A stretch of 16,291 nt of DNA from NCBI GenBank assembly GCA_023431205.1, contig JAEYXQ010000038.1, positions 1-16,291 on the forward strand. The letters run 5' to 3'. The stretch comes from Pseudomonadota bacterium (lineage in GTDB: Bacteria; Pseudomonadota; Alphaproteobacteria; Rhizobiales; Devosiaceae). The notes under the pieces were generated by a model. That model was given only the letters and a program-made list of their open reading frames with translations, was not told the origin of the DNA and did no database searches. The translations under genes were made by a program, and so were the position numbers. Below, one piece after another: positions 1 to 7,011 of this stretch (positions are counted from its first letter, which is position 1; each line of letters starts with the position of its first letter).

Positions 1-96
1 CTCGACAAGAGCATTTCATAGTCCGCTGAGCTTGAGGTCGCACTTGCCCCGCCGACCTCGCACAGCTAACCACGGCCTGCTGTTGAGGAGCGCCCG

Positions 97-417
97 ATGA
101 AGATCCACGTCACCGACCAGGCCGGCGAAACCCATGAGCTCGAAGGGCTCGAGGGCTGGCGGGTGATGGAGGTCATCCGCGACTGGGGCCTCAACATCAA
201 GGCCGAGTGCGGCGGCGCGCTGAGCTGCGCCACCTGCCATGTCTATGTCGACCAGGCATGGTACGGCACCGACGGCGCGCCCAGCGACGAGGAGGAGGAA
301 ATGCTCGACAGTGTCGGGGACGTTCGCTCCAACTCGCGCCTCTCCTGCCAGATCCTGTGCAGCGATGAACTCGATGGTCTGAAGCTCACCCTGGCTGCCA
401 GCGCCAGCAAGGACTGA
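97..417 (+). CDS. [2Fe-2S] ferredoxin, adrenodoxin type
   Basis: A 106-residue soluble one-electron carrier of the vertebrate/bacterial adrenodoxin type. The cluster ligands are visible as Cys38, Cys44 and Cys47 in ECGGALSCATCHVYVD, followed by Cys84 in RLSCQI, which gives the family spacing C-x5-C-x2-C-x36-C. An extra Cys88 follows shortly after. The acidic stretch at residues 64-71 (DEEEEMLD) matches the partner-docking helix of the family. The start is supported by a strong GAGGAG ribosome site at 85-90, 6-7 bases before the ATG. No reductase, P450 or Isc gene lies beside it in the window, so its redox partner is unknown. These ferredoxins serve in Fe-S cluster assembly or feed oxygenases; which applies here cannot be read from the sequence. 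The family assignment is firm. Confidence 0.93.
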   Translation: MKIHVTDQAGETHELEGLEGWRVMEVIRDWGLNIKAECGGALSCATCHVYVDQAWYGTDGAPSDEEEEMLDSVGDVRSNSRLSCQILCSDELDGLKLTLAASASKD

Positions 418-448
418 GGCGCTTCGTTAAGACCTGTGAGCCACACTG

Positions 449-464
449 GCAGGAAATTTCCTGC
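449..464. promoter_or_regulatory. 16-bp perfect palindrome upstream of the EAL gene
   Basis: The bases GCAGGAAATTTCCTGC form a perfect two-fold symmetric sequence between the ferredoxin stop and the EAL start, ending 26 bases before that start. Flanking TGGCA (447-451) and TGCCA (467-471) add outer symmetry. No T-tract follows, so it looks more like a dimeric repressor or activator site than a terminator. The cognate protein is unknown. Confidence 0.4.
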
Positions 465-489
465 TGTGCCAGAAACATAGGTTACTCAG

Positions 490-1254
490 ATGAGCACTGC
501 ATGCCAGGGCTGCCGGGACGGCGAAGACTTCCCGGTGCCGTTCACCATGGCGTTCCACCCGATCGTCGACCTCGCTGCGGGTGAGGTATGGGGCTACGAG
601 GCGCTGGTTCGCGGCACCGAAGGGCAGGGGGCAGGCGCGGTCCTCTCCGCGGTGACCGAGGCGAACCGCTATGTGTTCGACCAGGCCTGCCGGGTGAAGG
701 CGATCGAACTGGCCGGCAGCAACCTGCCGGCGTCATCGAACGCCCGCCTGTCGATCAACTTCATGCCCAACGCTGTCTACGAGCCACGCGCCTGCATCCG
801 CGCCACACTGGCTGCTGCTGCGCGCATGCAGTTCAACCCGCACCGGCTGATGTTCGAATTCACCGAGAACGAGCGCATGGACGATGTCGGCCACGTTGCC
901 AACATCGTCGCCGAGTACAAGCGCATGGGCTTCCTGACCGCGCTCGATGATTTCGGAGCCGGCTATGCCGGTCTCGGTCTGCTGGCCCGCTTTCAACCCG
1001 ACCTGATCAAGATCGACATGGAGCTGATCCGCGGCGTTGATGCGTCCCAGGCGCGGCAGGCAATCGTTGCGGGCATCGTCGGTATCGCTCGAACCCTCGA
1101 CATCAGCGTGCTGGCCGAGGGCGTGGAAACCGAGGCGGAGCTGACGGCTCTGCGCGCGGCCGGCATCAAATTGTTCCAGGGCTACTATTTCGCCAAGCCC
1201 GCACTCGAGAGCTTCGAGACGCGCGAAGCGATGGCGGACAGGCTGGCGGCGTAA
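490..1254 (+). CDS. stand-alone EAL-domain cyclic-di-GMP phosphodiesterase
   Basis: A 254-residue protein that is almost entirely one EAL domain, with no GGDEF, PAS or membrane segment. EAL enzymes hydrolyse the second messenger c-di-GMP to pGpG, which usually favours motility over attachment. The catalytic set is intact: EALVR at 37-41, Asn90 in SINFMPN, Glu123 and Glu126 in FEFTENE, the DDFGAGY loop at 153-159, Lys174 in LIKID, Glu210 in LAEGVET and Gln230 in FQGYYFAKP. It is therefore probably enzymatically active. The N-terminus carries a C-x2-C pair (Cys5, Cys8) ahead of the domain, possibly a redox or metal sensor. The ribosome site is weak (AGG at 479-481). The gene ends in a stem-loop. 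A link to the flagellar genes 8 kb away is possible but only an inference. Confidence 0.92.
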   Translation: MSTACQGCRDGEDFPVPFTMAFHPIVDLAAGEVWGYEALVRGTEGQGAGAVLSAVTEANRYVFDQACRVKAIELAGSNLPASSNARLSINFMPNAVYEPRACIRATLAAAARMQFNPHRLMFEFTENERMDDVGHVANIVAEYKRMGFLTALDDFGAGYAGLGLLARFQPDLIKIDMELIRGVDASQARQAIVAGIVGIARTLDISVLAEGVETEAELTALRAAGIKLFQGYYFAKPALESFETREAMADRLAA

Positions 1255-1268
1255 GGCCGCCAGCCTGT
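1238..1268 (+). terminator. hairpin terminator containing the EAL stop codon
   Basis: A perfect 13-bp stem (1238-1250 with 1256-1268) closes a 5-base loop, GTAAG, which contains the TAA stop codon of the EAL gene. The downstream tract TTCGATGTCATTC is only moderately T-rich, so termination efficiency is uncertain. The stem sits between two convergent genes, and the minus strand lacks a T-tract beyond it. Confidence 0.65.
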
Positions 1269-1274
1269 TCGATG

Positions 1275-1856
1275 TCATTCAGCCGCTATGGCAGTGGCTA
1301 GGGCCGGGCGTGTTCCGTGCAGGTCAATCCACCGGTCGAAGTCCTCGATGAAGCCGACCAGGAAGCCGCGCGTCTGGTCATCTGTCACCTCGCCGTGGTC
1401 GTCGATCAACCCCGGCTTCACCGTGAAGTAGACTTCCGGCTGACCCATCTGGATGAAGCCGAGGACCGGAACGATCGAGCGCAGATGGCCCTGGCCGGCA
1501 GCGGTGCCGATGTTGCCGGGCGAGGCCCCCACCACGGCGAGCGGCTTACCAGCCCATGAGTTGTGTCCCCAGGGCCGGGATCCCCAGTCGAGAGCGTTCT
1601 TGATCAGGCCAGGAAAGGATCGGTTGAACTCCGGCGTCACGATCAGCACGCCATCGGCGGCCTCGACGCGCTGCTTCAGCGCGGTGACCGCGTCGGGCGG
1701 GTTGTTCCACAGGTCGTCGTTGTAGAAGGGCAGGGCTGCGATATCGAGATAGTCGAAGCGCAGCCGCCCGTCGGCCAGTTTCTCCAGCGCCCCGGCAAAG
1801 GCCTTGTTGACGGATTTTTCGCTGAGGCTGCCGAGCAGCACGGTGATGGTTTTCAC
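1275..1856 (-). CDS. NAD(P)H-dependent FMN reductase / quinone or azo reductase-like flavoprotein
   Basis: A 193-residue flavodoxin-fold protein of the NADPH-dependent FMN reductase family, which includes ChrR, azoreductase and quinone reductases. The FMN phosphate loop is visible as LLGSLSEKSVN (7-17). The second signature is TPEFNRSFPGLIKNALDW (74-91), equivalent to the family PEYN-x-S-x-P-x-x-KNA-x-DW. I chose the GTG start at 1856 because the conserved VKTITVLLGS N-terminus begins there and a Shine-Dalgarno-like AAGGGG lies just upstream. The reading frame stays open beyond this point, but those residues are unrelated to the family and run through the regulatory region. It is divergent from an HxlR-type regulator, a pairing typical of electrophile or quinone detoxification. 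The physiological substrate cannot be told from the sequence. Confidence 0.88.
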   Translation of the reverse strand: MKTITVLLGSLSEKSVNKAFAGALEKLADGRLRFDYLDIAALPFYNDDLWNNPPDAVTALKQRVEAADGVLIVTPEFNRSFPGLIKNALDWGSRPWGHNSWAGKPLAVVGASPGNIGTAAGQGHLRSIVPVLGFIQMGQPEVYFTVKPGLIDDHGEVTDDQTRGFLVGFIEDFDRWIDLHGTRPALATAIAAE

Positions 1857-1889
1857 GTCAGTACCCCTTGGTATTCGTTGGTAACTGAC
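1857..1889. promoter_or_regulatory. candidate HxlR operator between divergent genes
   Basis: The spacer holds nested inverted repeats: TACC-CCTT-GGTA at 1863-1873, and an outer GTCAGT (1857-1862) matched by ACTGAC (1884-1889). A further copy of TTGGTA occurs at 1878-1883. GTACC/GGTAC-like half-sites next to HxlR-family genes are a common operator form, so autoregulation and repression of the reductase are likely. This is an inference without a binding test. Confidence 0.5.
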
Positions 1890-1891
1890 GC

Positions 1892-1920
1892 TATATGAAT
1901 AACCGGTCTGCACCTCACAA
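1892..1920 (-). promoter_or_regulatory. candidate promoter for the FMN reductase
   Basis: Read on the minus strand, TTGTGA (1920-1915) is followed after 17 bases by CATATA (1897-1892), an acceptable -35/-10 pair. Transcription would begin inside the inverted repeats at 1857-1889, so a bound regulator would block it. A weaker plus-strand reading (TTGGTA at 1868, TATATG at 1892, spacing 18) could serve the regulator gene. Confidence 0.35.
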
Positions 1921-1952
1921 GACGGCACTTTTTCCATACGCGAGGCACTTAA

Positions 1953-2384
1953 ATGATACCCGAGCAGGACCTGCTGCCCCATGACTGCCGTCCGGTCGGA
2001 GAGATTCTGGACCAGATCGGCGGCAAGTGGACGGTGCTGATCATCAACCGGCTGAACGCCGGGCCGTTGCGCTTCTCGGACCTCAAGCGCGACATCGGCG
2101 GCATCACCCAGAAGGTCCTGACCTCGACCCTGCGCAGCCTTGAAATGGACGGTCTTGTCACCCGCCGGGTGACCCCGACCATTCCGCCGCGGGTGGACTA
2201 TGAGCTGACCGCCCTCGGGCGCGACCTGCAGCGCCCGCTCAACCAGTTGAGCCAATGGGCGGTCGAGAACCGTCCGCATGTGCTCGCGGCCCGCCAGCGT
2301 TACCTCGCGGAAAACCCCGGCGCCGTTCCACCGCGCAAGGGCCGAGTGGCGACAGCTCGCCCGGTCCGGCAGGCGGCGGAATGA
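1953..2384 (+). CDS. HxlR-family winged-helix transcriptional regulator
   Basis: A 143-residue DNA-binding protein of the HxlR/MarR-like family. The core runs from about residue 12 to 110: CRPVGEILDQIGGKWTVLII, then the LRFSDLKRDIGGITQKVLTSTLRSLEMDGLVTR recognition region (here 70-71 begins the wing), and the wing residues PPRVDYELTALG. Cys12 is the only cysteine and sits where the redox-sensing cysteine lies in YodB- and HypR-type members. The C-terminal tail, from about residue 118, is basic and probably disordered. The gene diverges from a flavin reductase, which it probably represses until an electrophile or oxidant modifies Cys12. The stop codon abuts the convergent ycjF-like stop with no spacer. 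Confidence 0.9.
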   Translation: MIPEQDLLPHDCRPVGEILDQIGGKWTVLIINRLNAGPLRFSDLKRDIGGITQKVLTSTLRSLEMDGLVTRRVTPTIPPRVDYELTALGRDLQRPLNQLSQWAVENRPHVLAARQRYLAENPGAVPPRKGRVATARPVRQAAE

Positions 2385-3395
2385 TCAGCGCGCTTCCTGC
2401 GCGAGGTTGGTCAGGGCCGGCATGAAATCCCGCACCGTCGGCGGCTTCTGGGTATGGTAGGGCAGCGGCCGCACCACGCGGATGGCGGCGATGCCGACGC
2501 GGACGGTCATCAGCCCGTTGACCACGCCTTCACCGAGGCGAGCCGACAGCTTGGCCGCAAGCCCTTGGCCCACCAGTTGCTCGACCAGCCCGTCGGTCAG
2601 CACCAGCCCGCCGGTGACGGCGAGATGGCTCAGCACCGCGCCTGTTAGTCGCCAGGAGCCGAAGAAACCCGGCCGGGCGCCATAGAGCCGGGCGATGGCG
2701 CCGGCCAGTCGCACGCTCTCATAGATCACGAATGCCACGTCGATCAGCGCCCGCGGCGACACGGCCGTCACCAGCGCCACCCGGCGCGCCGAAGCGGCGG
2801 TGAGCGCCCGGGCGCGCGCATCGAGCGGGGCCAGCAGGCTGCGCTCCGCCAGCGCCACGACCTCGGTGCCGTCGAACAGGTGTGGCAGGTGGGCTTCGGT
2901 CTCGGTGCGTGCCCGCGCCAGATCGGGCCGTCCGCCATAGATGCCGAGAAGGGTGTCGGCGACGGCACCAGCACCCTTGCGGTCGTTTCCAGCGATCGCC
3001 TTCTCCGCGTCCGCGCGCAGGGCGTCGAGCACCCGCAGCCGGCGCAACGCCAGCGCTTCCCGCAGCACCAGCGCCAGCACCGCCACAAGGAACGCGCCCA
3101 GCAGGCCAAGGCCGACATAGCCGAGCCAGGGGTTGGTCGCGAACAAGTCGCGGATCAGCCGGTCGGCGGCGAGGCCAATGCCGGCGGCCACCAGCGCACT
3201 ACCCGCGCCCCAGGCGATGCGGCCGAACCACCCCATTTTCGGCATGGGAGGGGACACCAGCGGCGTTTCCTCGGCCGGATCGAAACTGGTCTCGATCACC
3301 TCCGCCCGCTCGGGCGCAAAGGCCCGCGGCACTCGCGCCGGCTCGGCGGAGGCGGTGTCGCTGTTGCCGACGGGGCGAGCCACGGGACGCTTCAT
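2385..3395 (-). CDS. ycjF: YcjF-like membrane protein (TIGR01620 / DUF697)
   Basis: A 336-residue inner-membrane protein of the YcjF/TIGR01620 family. Residues 1-55 are Pro/Glu-rich and probably cytosolic. Two membrane spans follow at about 58-78 and 90-112, then a charged linker. The C-terminal DUF697-like region (about 205-310) has amphipathic helices such as ALIDVAFVIYESVRLAGAIA, and GVVNGLMTVRVGIAAIRVVRPL near the end. Its ATG overlaps the stop of the upstream ycjX-like gene (ATGA), so the two are translationally coupled. In Escherichia coli ycjXF sits behind the phage-shock psp genes, but no psp gene is present here. Its exact biochemical role is unknown in the family; an envelope-stress function is inferred from context elsewhere. 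Confidence 0.85.
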   Translation of the reverse strand: MKRPVARPVGNSDTASAEPARVPRAFAPERAEVIETSFDPAEETPLVSPPMPKMGWFGRIAWGAGSALVAAGIGLAADRLIRDLFATNPWLGYVGLGLLGAFLVAVLALVLREALALRRLRVLDALRADAEKAIAGNDRKGAGAVADTLLGIYGGRPDLARARTETEAHLPHLFDGTEVVALAERSLLAPLDARARALTAASARRVALVTAVSPRALIDVAFVIYESVRLAGAIARLYGARPGFFGSWRLTGAVLSHLAVTGGLVLTDGLVEQLVGQGLAAKLSARLGEGVVNGLMTVRVGIAAIRVVRPLPYHTQKPPTVRDFMPALTNLAQEAR

Positions 3396-4834
3396 GCCAG
3401 CCAGTCTCCGATCAGGTAGTCGAGCGCGCGGTCAAAGCGGATATGGGGCAGCACCACGTCACCGGCGGCGTTGCGCTCCAGCCGCTGCGGCGGCGCAAAA
3501 CGAAGGAAATTGAGCATTACCGGCGGCTCACCCTTCAGTGCAGAGTCCGGGTCGGCGGGCAAGTCGCCGGGGAACAAGGCGATTTCGGTCCTGCCGTCAT
3601 AGCTCGTGCCCTCCAGCCGCTCGCCCGCGACGGGGGTGCCGATCAGCGCCGGTAGGGTCTCGCCATCCTCGTTGATGGTGCCTTCGGCCGTGGCCCGGAT
3701 GGCGGCAACCGCCAGCGAGCGGCTCTCGGCACCGGCAAAGCGGGCCCGGCGAGCGGCGTCGGCGACGAGCCGGTTGAGGATGGCTTCCAGCCGGTCGTGG
3801 CTGGTGTGATGGACGTGGTCGGCCTTGGTGGCAACGAACAGGATGCGGTCGATGCGCTTGCTGAACGGCCGCAGCAGCGGATTGACCTCGCCCTGGCGGA
3901 AACACGCCATCACCGCCGTCAGCGCCGTCTCGAGGTCGGCCACCGCGGCGGGACCAGCGTTCAGCGCCTTGAGCGTATCCACCAGCACCACCTGCCGGTC
4001 GAGCCGGGCGAAGTGATCGCGGAAGAAGGGGCGCACCACTCGGTCCTTGTAAGCTTCGTAGCGGTGCTCCAGCATGGCATGGAGCGTGCCGTTGCGGGCG
4101 GCCTGCTGCGGCGGCAGCGGCGCAAAGGTCAGGGCAGGGGACCCTTCGAGGTCCCCCGGCATCAGGAACCGCCCCGGCGGCAGCGTCGACATGGCACCCA
4201 GTTCACGGCTCTGGCGCAGATAGCTGGTGAAGGCGAGGGCCAGGTGTTCGGCTGCCAGGTCGCTGGCTTCGGCCAGCGGGTCGACACCGCCCAGCGCCTC
4301 GAGGAAGCCGGCGGCCTCCGCGCCATGCCCCTCTGCCCGCGCCAGCGCCTCTCGGCTCCACTCGGCATAGCTGAGGCCGAGCAGCGGCAGGTCGAGCAGC
4401 CACTCGCCCGGATAATCGACGATATCGAGGTTGAGCGTTGCCGGCCCGCGCCAGCCCGTGAGCCATTTGCCGGACTGAAACTTCAGCACCAGCCGCAATT
4501 GGGAGATGCGCCGCGTGCCCTCCGGCCATTCCGGTGGACGGCCGGTGAGCGTTGCGAGATGCTGCTCATAGGCGAAGCGGGGAATGGTGGCGTCCGGGTA
4601 TTCCGCCAGCCGCGCACCGATGAACCGGCCCTCGGCAGCGGCGGCGAAGCCGGGCAACCGGCCCATGGTCAGCAGGTTGTGCACGAGCGCGGTGATGAAG
4701 ATGGTCTTGCCGGCCCGGCTGAGCCCGGTCACGCCCAGCCGCAGCGTCGGTACGAAGGCGCCGGTGGCGTTGTCGGCTAGGTTGGCGAGAGCTATGCCCA
4801 GCTCGTCGACGATCGTGGTCGGGGGTTGGGGCAA
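3392..4834 (-). CDS. ycjX: YcjX-like P-loop GTPase (DUF463)
   Basis: A 480-residue protein of the YcjX/DUF463 family of P-loop nucleotide hydrolases, near the usual 465-490 aa. The Walker A motif is GLSRAGKT (37-44) inside the family signature PTLRLGVTGLSRAGKT. A Walker B/G3-like element, DIVDYPGEW, lies at 137-145, and a G4-like TKAD at 336-339. The start is unclear because there is no ATG near the conserved N-terminus. I chose TTG at 4834, which yields MPQPPTTIVDELG and has GGGAG (complement of 4845-4849) 10 bases upstream. A longer reading from 4993 would cross the phoX control region and has no family match. It is followed by ycjF through a 4-base overlap. Its role is probably membrane-stress related; the molecular target is unknown. 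Confidence 0.87.
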   Translation of the reverse strand: MPQPPTTIVDELGIALANLADNATGAFVPTLRLGVTGLSRAGKTIFITALVHNLLTMGRLPGFAAAAEGRFIGARLAEYPDATIPRFAYEQHLATLTGRPPEWPEGTRRISQLRLVLKFQSGKWLTGWRGPATLNLDIVDYPGEWLLDLPLLGLSYAEWSREALARAEGHGAEAAGFLEALGGVDPLAEASDLAAEHLALAFTSYLRQSRELGAMSTLPPGRFLMPGDLEGSPALTFAPLPPQQAARNGTLHAMLEHRYEAYKDRVVRPFFRDHFARLDRQVVLVDTLKALNAGPAAVADLETALTAVMACFRQGEVNPLLRPFSKRIDRILFVATKADHVHHTSHDRLEAILNRLVADAARRARFAGAESRSLAVAAIRATAEGTINEDGETLPALIGTPVAGERLEGTSYDGRTEIALFPGDLPADPDSALKGEPPVMLNFLRFAPPQRLERNAAGDVVLPHIRFDRALDYLIGDWLA

Positions 4835-4862
4835 GCGCAGTCGTCTCCCGGGTTGTGTGTGG

Positions 4863-4890
4863 AAGGTAGGCGGTTCTGCGCTCGTTGCAA
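4863..4890 (-). promoter_or_regulatory. candidate promoter for ycjX-ycjF
   Basis: On the minus strand TTGCAA (4890-4885) and TACCTT (4868-4863) are separated by 16 bases, giving a short leader before the TTG start at 4834. The match to consensus is modest. Its position supports the short ycjX reading over the longer one. Confidence 0.3.
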
Positions 4891-4921
4891 GGGCTTGGGG
4901 CCGTGCGGCCGGGCCGGTGCA

Positions 4922-4961
4922 TTGTCGCCCAACCGTCACCGGACTGTCGCCCGGCTGTCGA
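4922..4961 (+). promoter_or_regulatory. array of four PhoB-like half-sites (two tandem Pho boxes) upstream of phoX
   Basis: Four 7-base units recur at exact 11-base intervals: TTGTCGC (4922), CCGTCAC (4933), CTGTCGC (4944) and CTGTCGA (4955), separated by 4-base spacers. This is the geometry of PhoB binding, whose known half-site is CTGTCAT with a 4-base spacer. The last unit ends 10 bases before TACATC (4972-4977), a possible -10 element, as expected when PhoB replaces the -35 contact. The array lies 58 bases before the phoX start. PhoR/PhoB control of the phosphatase under phosphate limitation is therefore well supported. Confidence 0.8.
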
Positions 4962-5019
4962 AGGCCGCCAATACATCCGCTCCCAGTCCGCACCGAACAT
5001 GCTGTTGAGGAGCATCGCG

Positions 5020-7005
5020 ATGACCGACCACACCCCCATCTTCAAGACTTCGCAACTCGAGGCCGCCGACGCCGAACCGCGCAACCACAGCACCAATCCG
5101 ACCATGGGGGAGCTGATCAGCACCCGCTTCTCGCGCCGCGGCTTCCTCGCCGGCTCGCTGGCGGTGTCGGCGATCGCCGCGACCGTGAGCCCGCTGGCGC
5201 TGCTGAGCGCCCGCCCGGCCCGCGCGCAGGAGGGAGGCTCCGCCTTCTCGTTCACCGAGGTGGAAGCCGGCATCGACGAGACCCACCACGTTGCGGAAGG
5301 CTATGACGCCGACGTGCTGCTGCGCTGGGGCGATGGGCTGTTCCCCGATGCGCCGGAATTCGACCCCACGGCGCAGACCGCCGCCGCCCAGGAGCGCCAG
5401 TTCGGCTACAACAACGATTATGTCGGCTACATTCCGCTGGAAGGCTCGTCCGAGCACGGGTTGCTGGTGGTCAACCACGAGTACACCAATCCGCACCTGA
5501 TGTTCCCCGGCCTCGTCACGCTGGTCGAGGGCGAGATGACCATGAACCCGCTCAGCAAGGAGCAGGTGGACGTGGAGATGGCCGCCCATGGCGGCACCAT
5601 CGTCGAGATCCGCAAGGTCGACGGCAAGTGGCAGGTGGTCAAGGACGGTGCCCTCAACCGCCGTATCACGGTCAACACCGAGATGGAGATCACCGGCCCG
5701 GCTGCCGGCCATGCGCGCCTGCAGACCAATGCCGACCCGACCGGCACCAAGGTATTCGGCACGATCAACAACTGTGCCGGCGGCGTGACCCCGTGGGGCA
5801 CCTACATCATGGCCGAGGAGAACATCCACGGCTACTTCACCGGCGAACTGACCGAAGACCACCCGGAATTTGCCAATTACGACCGCCTGGGCATCCCGGA
5901 AGGGTCGTATGAGTGGGCCAATTTCTACGACCGCTTCGACATCGCCAAGGAGCCGAACGAGCCCAACCGCTTCGGCTACATCGTCGAGGTCGACGCCATG
6001 GACCCGAACTCGGTGCCGAAGAAGCGCACCGCGCTCGGCCGCTTCAAGCACGAGGGCGCCGAGTCCATCGTCAACAAGGACGGCCGGGTGGTGTTCTATC
6101 TCGGCGACGACGAGCGCTTCGACTACGTCTACAAGTTCGTCACCGCCGGCACCTACAATCCCGACGACCGCGCCGCCAACATGGACCTGCTCGACGAGGG
6201 CACGCTCTATGTCGCCCGCTTCGCCGAAGACGGCACCATGGAGTGGATGCCGCTGGTCCACGGCGAAGGTCCGCTGACGGCGGAGAACGGCTTCGAGTCG
6301 CAGGCGGACATCGTCATCGAGACCCGCCGCGCCGCCGACCTGCTCGGCGCCACCAAGATGGACCGTCCCGAGGACATCCAGCCGAACGGGGTCAACGGCA
6401 AGGTCTACGTCATGCTGACCAACAACACCCGCCGCACGGCCGAGCAGGTGGACGCCGCCAATCCCACCGCCGAGAACGCCTTCGGCCACATCATCGAGAT
6501 CGCCGAGACCGACGGGGATTTCGCCGCCACCACCGGCACCTGGGAAGTGATGCTCAAATGCGGCGATCCCTCGATCGCCGAGGTGGGCGCCACCTTCTCC
6601 AGCGCCACGACCGAGAACGGCTGGTTCGGCATGCCCGACAACGCGGCGGTGGATTCCCTCGGCCGGCTGTGGGTCTCGACCGACGGCAACAATCCGTCCG
6701 ACACCGGCCGCACCGACGGTCTGTGGGCGGTGGATACTGAGGGCGATGCCCGCGCTACCTCCAAGCTCTTCTTCCGCGTACCGGTCGGCGCCGAGATGTG
6801 CGGGCCGCTGTTCACGCCGGACGACGAGACGGCCTTCGTTGCGGTACAGCACCCGGCTGACGGCGGCGACGACTGGGAAGGCTTCGGGCGCATCTCCTAC
6901 TACGAGGACCTGTCCACCCGCTGGCCGGACTTCAACCCGGATATGCCGGTGCGCCCCTCGGTGGTGGCGATCACCCGGCAAGGGGGCGGCAAGATCGCCG
7001 TCTGA
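5020..7005 (+). CDS. phoX: PhoX-type alkaline phosphatase, Tat-exported
   Basis: A 661-residue secreted phosphatase of the PhoX family (DUF839), which releases phosphate from organic phosphoesters with calcium and iron cofactors. The ATG at 5020 follows GAGGAG at 5007-5012. The N-terminus has a long Tat signal: SRRGFLAG at 38-45, a hydrophobic segment to about 62, and a likely cleavage after ARA (67-69). Family marks include VNHEYTNP (151-158), NNCAGGVTPWGTY (250-262) with Cys252, which corresponds to the iron-ligand cysteine of PhoX, and EEN just after. RPEDIQPNGVNGKVYV and the terminal RPSVVAITRQGGG are also typical. Export in folded form to the periplasm fits the cofactors. An array of Pho-box half-sites upstream supports phosphate-starvation control. 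The gene stands alone and ends in a strong stem-loop. Confidence 0.93.
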   Translation: MTDHTPIFKTSQLEAADAEPRNHSTNPTMGELISTRFSRRGFLAGSLAVSAIAATVSPLALLSARPARAQEGGSAFSFTEVEAGIDETHHVAEGYDADVLLRWGDGLFPDAPEFDPTAQTAAAQERQFGYNNDYVGYIPLEGSSEHGLLVVNHEYTNPHLMFPGLVTLVEGEMTMNPLSKEQVDVEMAAHGGTIVEIRKVDGKWQVVKDGALNRRITVNTEMEITGPAAGHARLQTNADPTGTKVFGTINNCAGGVTPWGTYIMAEENIHGYFTGELTEDHPEFANYDRLGIPEGSYEWANFYDRFDIAKEPNEPNRFGYIVEVDAMDPNSVPKKRTALGRFKHEGAESIVNKDGRVVFYLGDDERFDYVYKFVTAGTYNPDDRAANMDLLDEGTLYVARFAEDGTMEWMPLVHGEGPLTAENGFESQADIVIETRRAADLLGATKMDRPEDIQPNGVNGKVYVMLTNNTRRTAEQVDAANPTAENAFGHIIEIAETDGDFAATTGTWEVMLKCGDPSIAEVGATFSSATTENGWFGMPDNAAVDSLGRLWVSTDGNNPSDTGRTDGLWAVDTEGDARATSKLFFRVPVGAEMCGPLFTPDDETAFVAVQHPADGGDDWEGFGRISYYEDLSTRWPDFNPDMPVRPSVVAITRQGGGKIAV

Positions 7006-7011
7006 ATGAAC

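Noticed and set aside
34..59. Inverted repeat GAGGTCG / CGACCTC upstream of the ferredoxin
   Set aside because: Seven-base arms with a 12-base spacer in GC-rich DNA are expected by chance. No T-tract or promoter context makes it meaningful.
447..465. sigma-54 promoter before the EAL gene (TGGCAGGAAATTTCC)
   Set aside because: The GG is present but the position 10 bases later is CC, not GC, so the -12 element is missing.
1857..2279. N-terminal extension of the FMN reductase reading frame to 2279
   Set aside because: It runs antisense through the regulatory spacer and the HxlR gene, and the extra residues do not resemble the family. The GTG at 1856 with an AAGGGG site fits.
4835..4993. Longer YcjX N-terminus starting at 4993
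   Set aside because: It would overlap the Pho-box array and the likely ycjX promoter, and the residues are low-complexity and unlike the family.
4885..5019. Upstream extension of PhoX
   Set aside because: It would place the Pho boxes inside the coding region and push the Tat signal far inward. The ATG at 5020 has a strong ribosome site.
4936..6981. Long minus-strand open frame of 681 codons opposite phoX
   Set aside because: It is a mirror frame of a GC-rich gene with third-position bias. It is rich in His, Gly and Val with no recognisable domain, while the plus strand clearly encodes PhoX.
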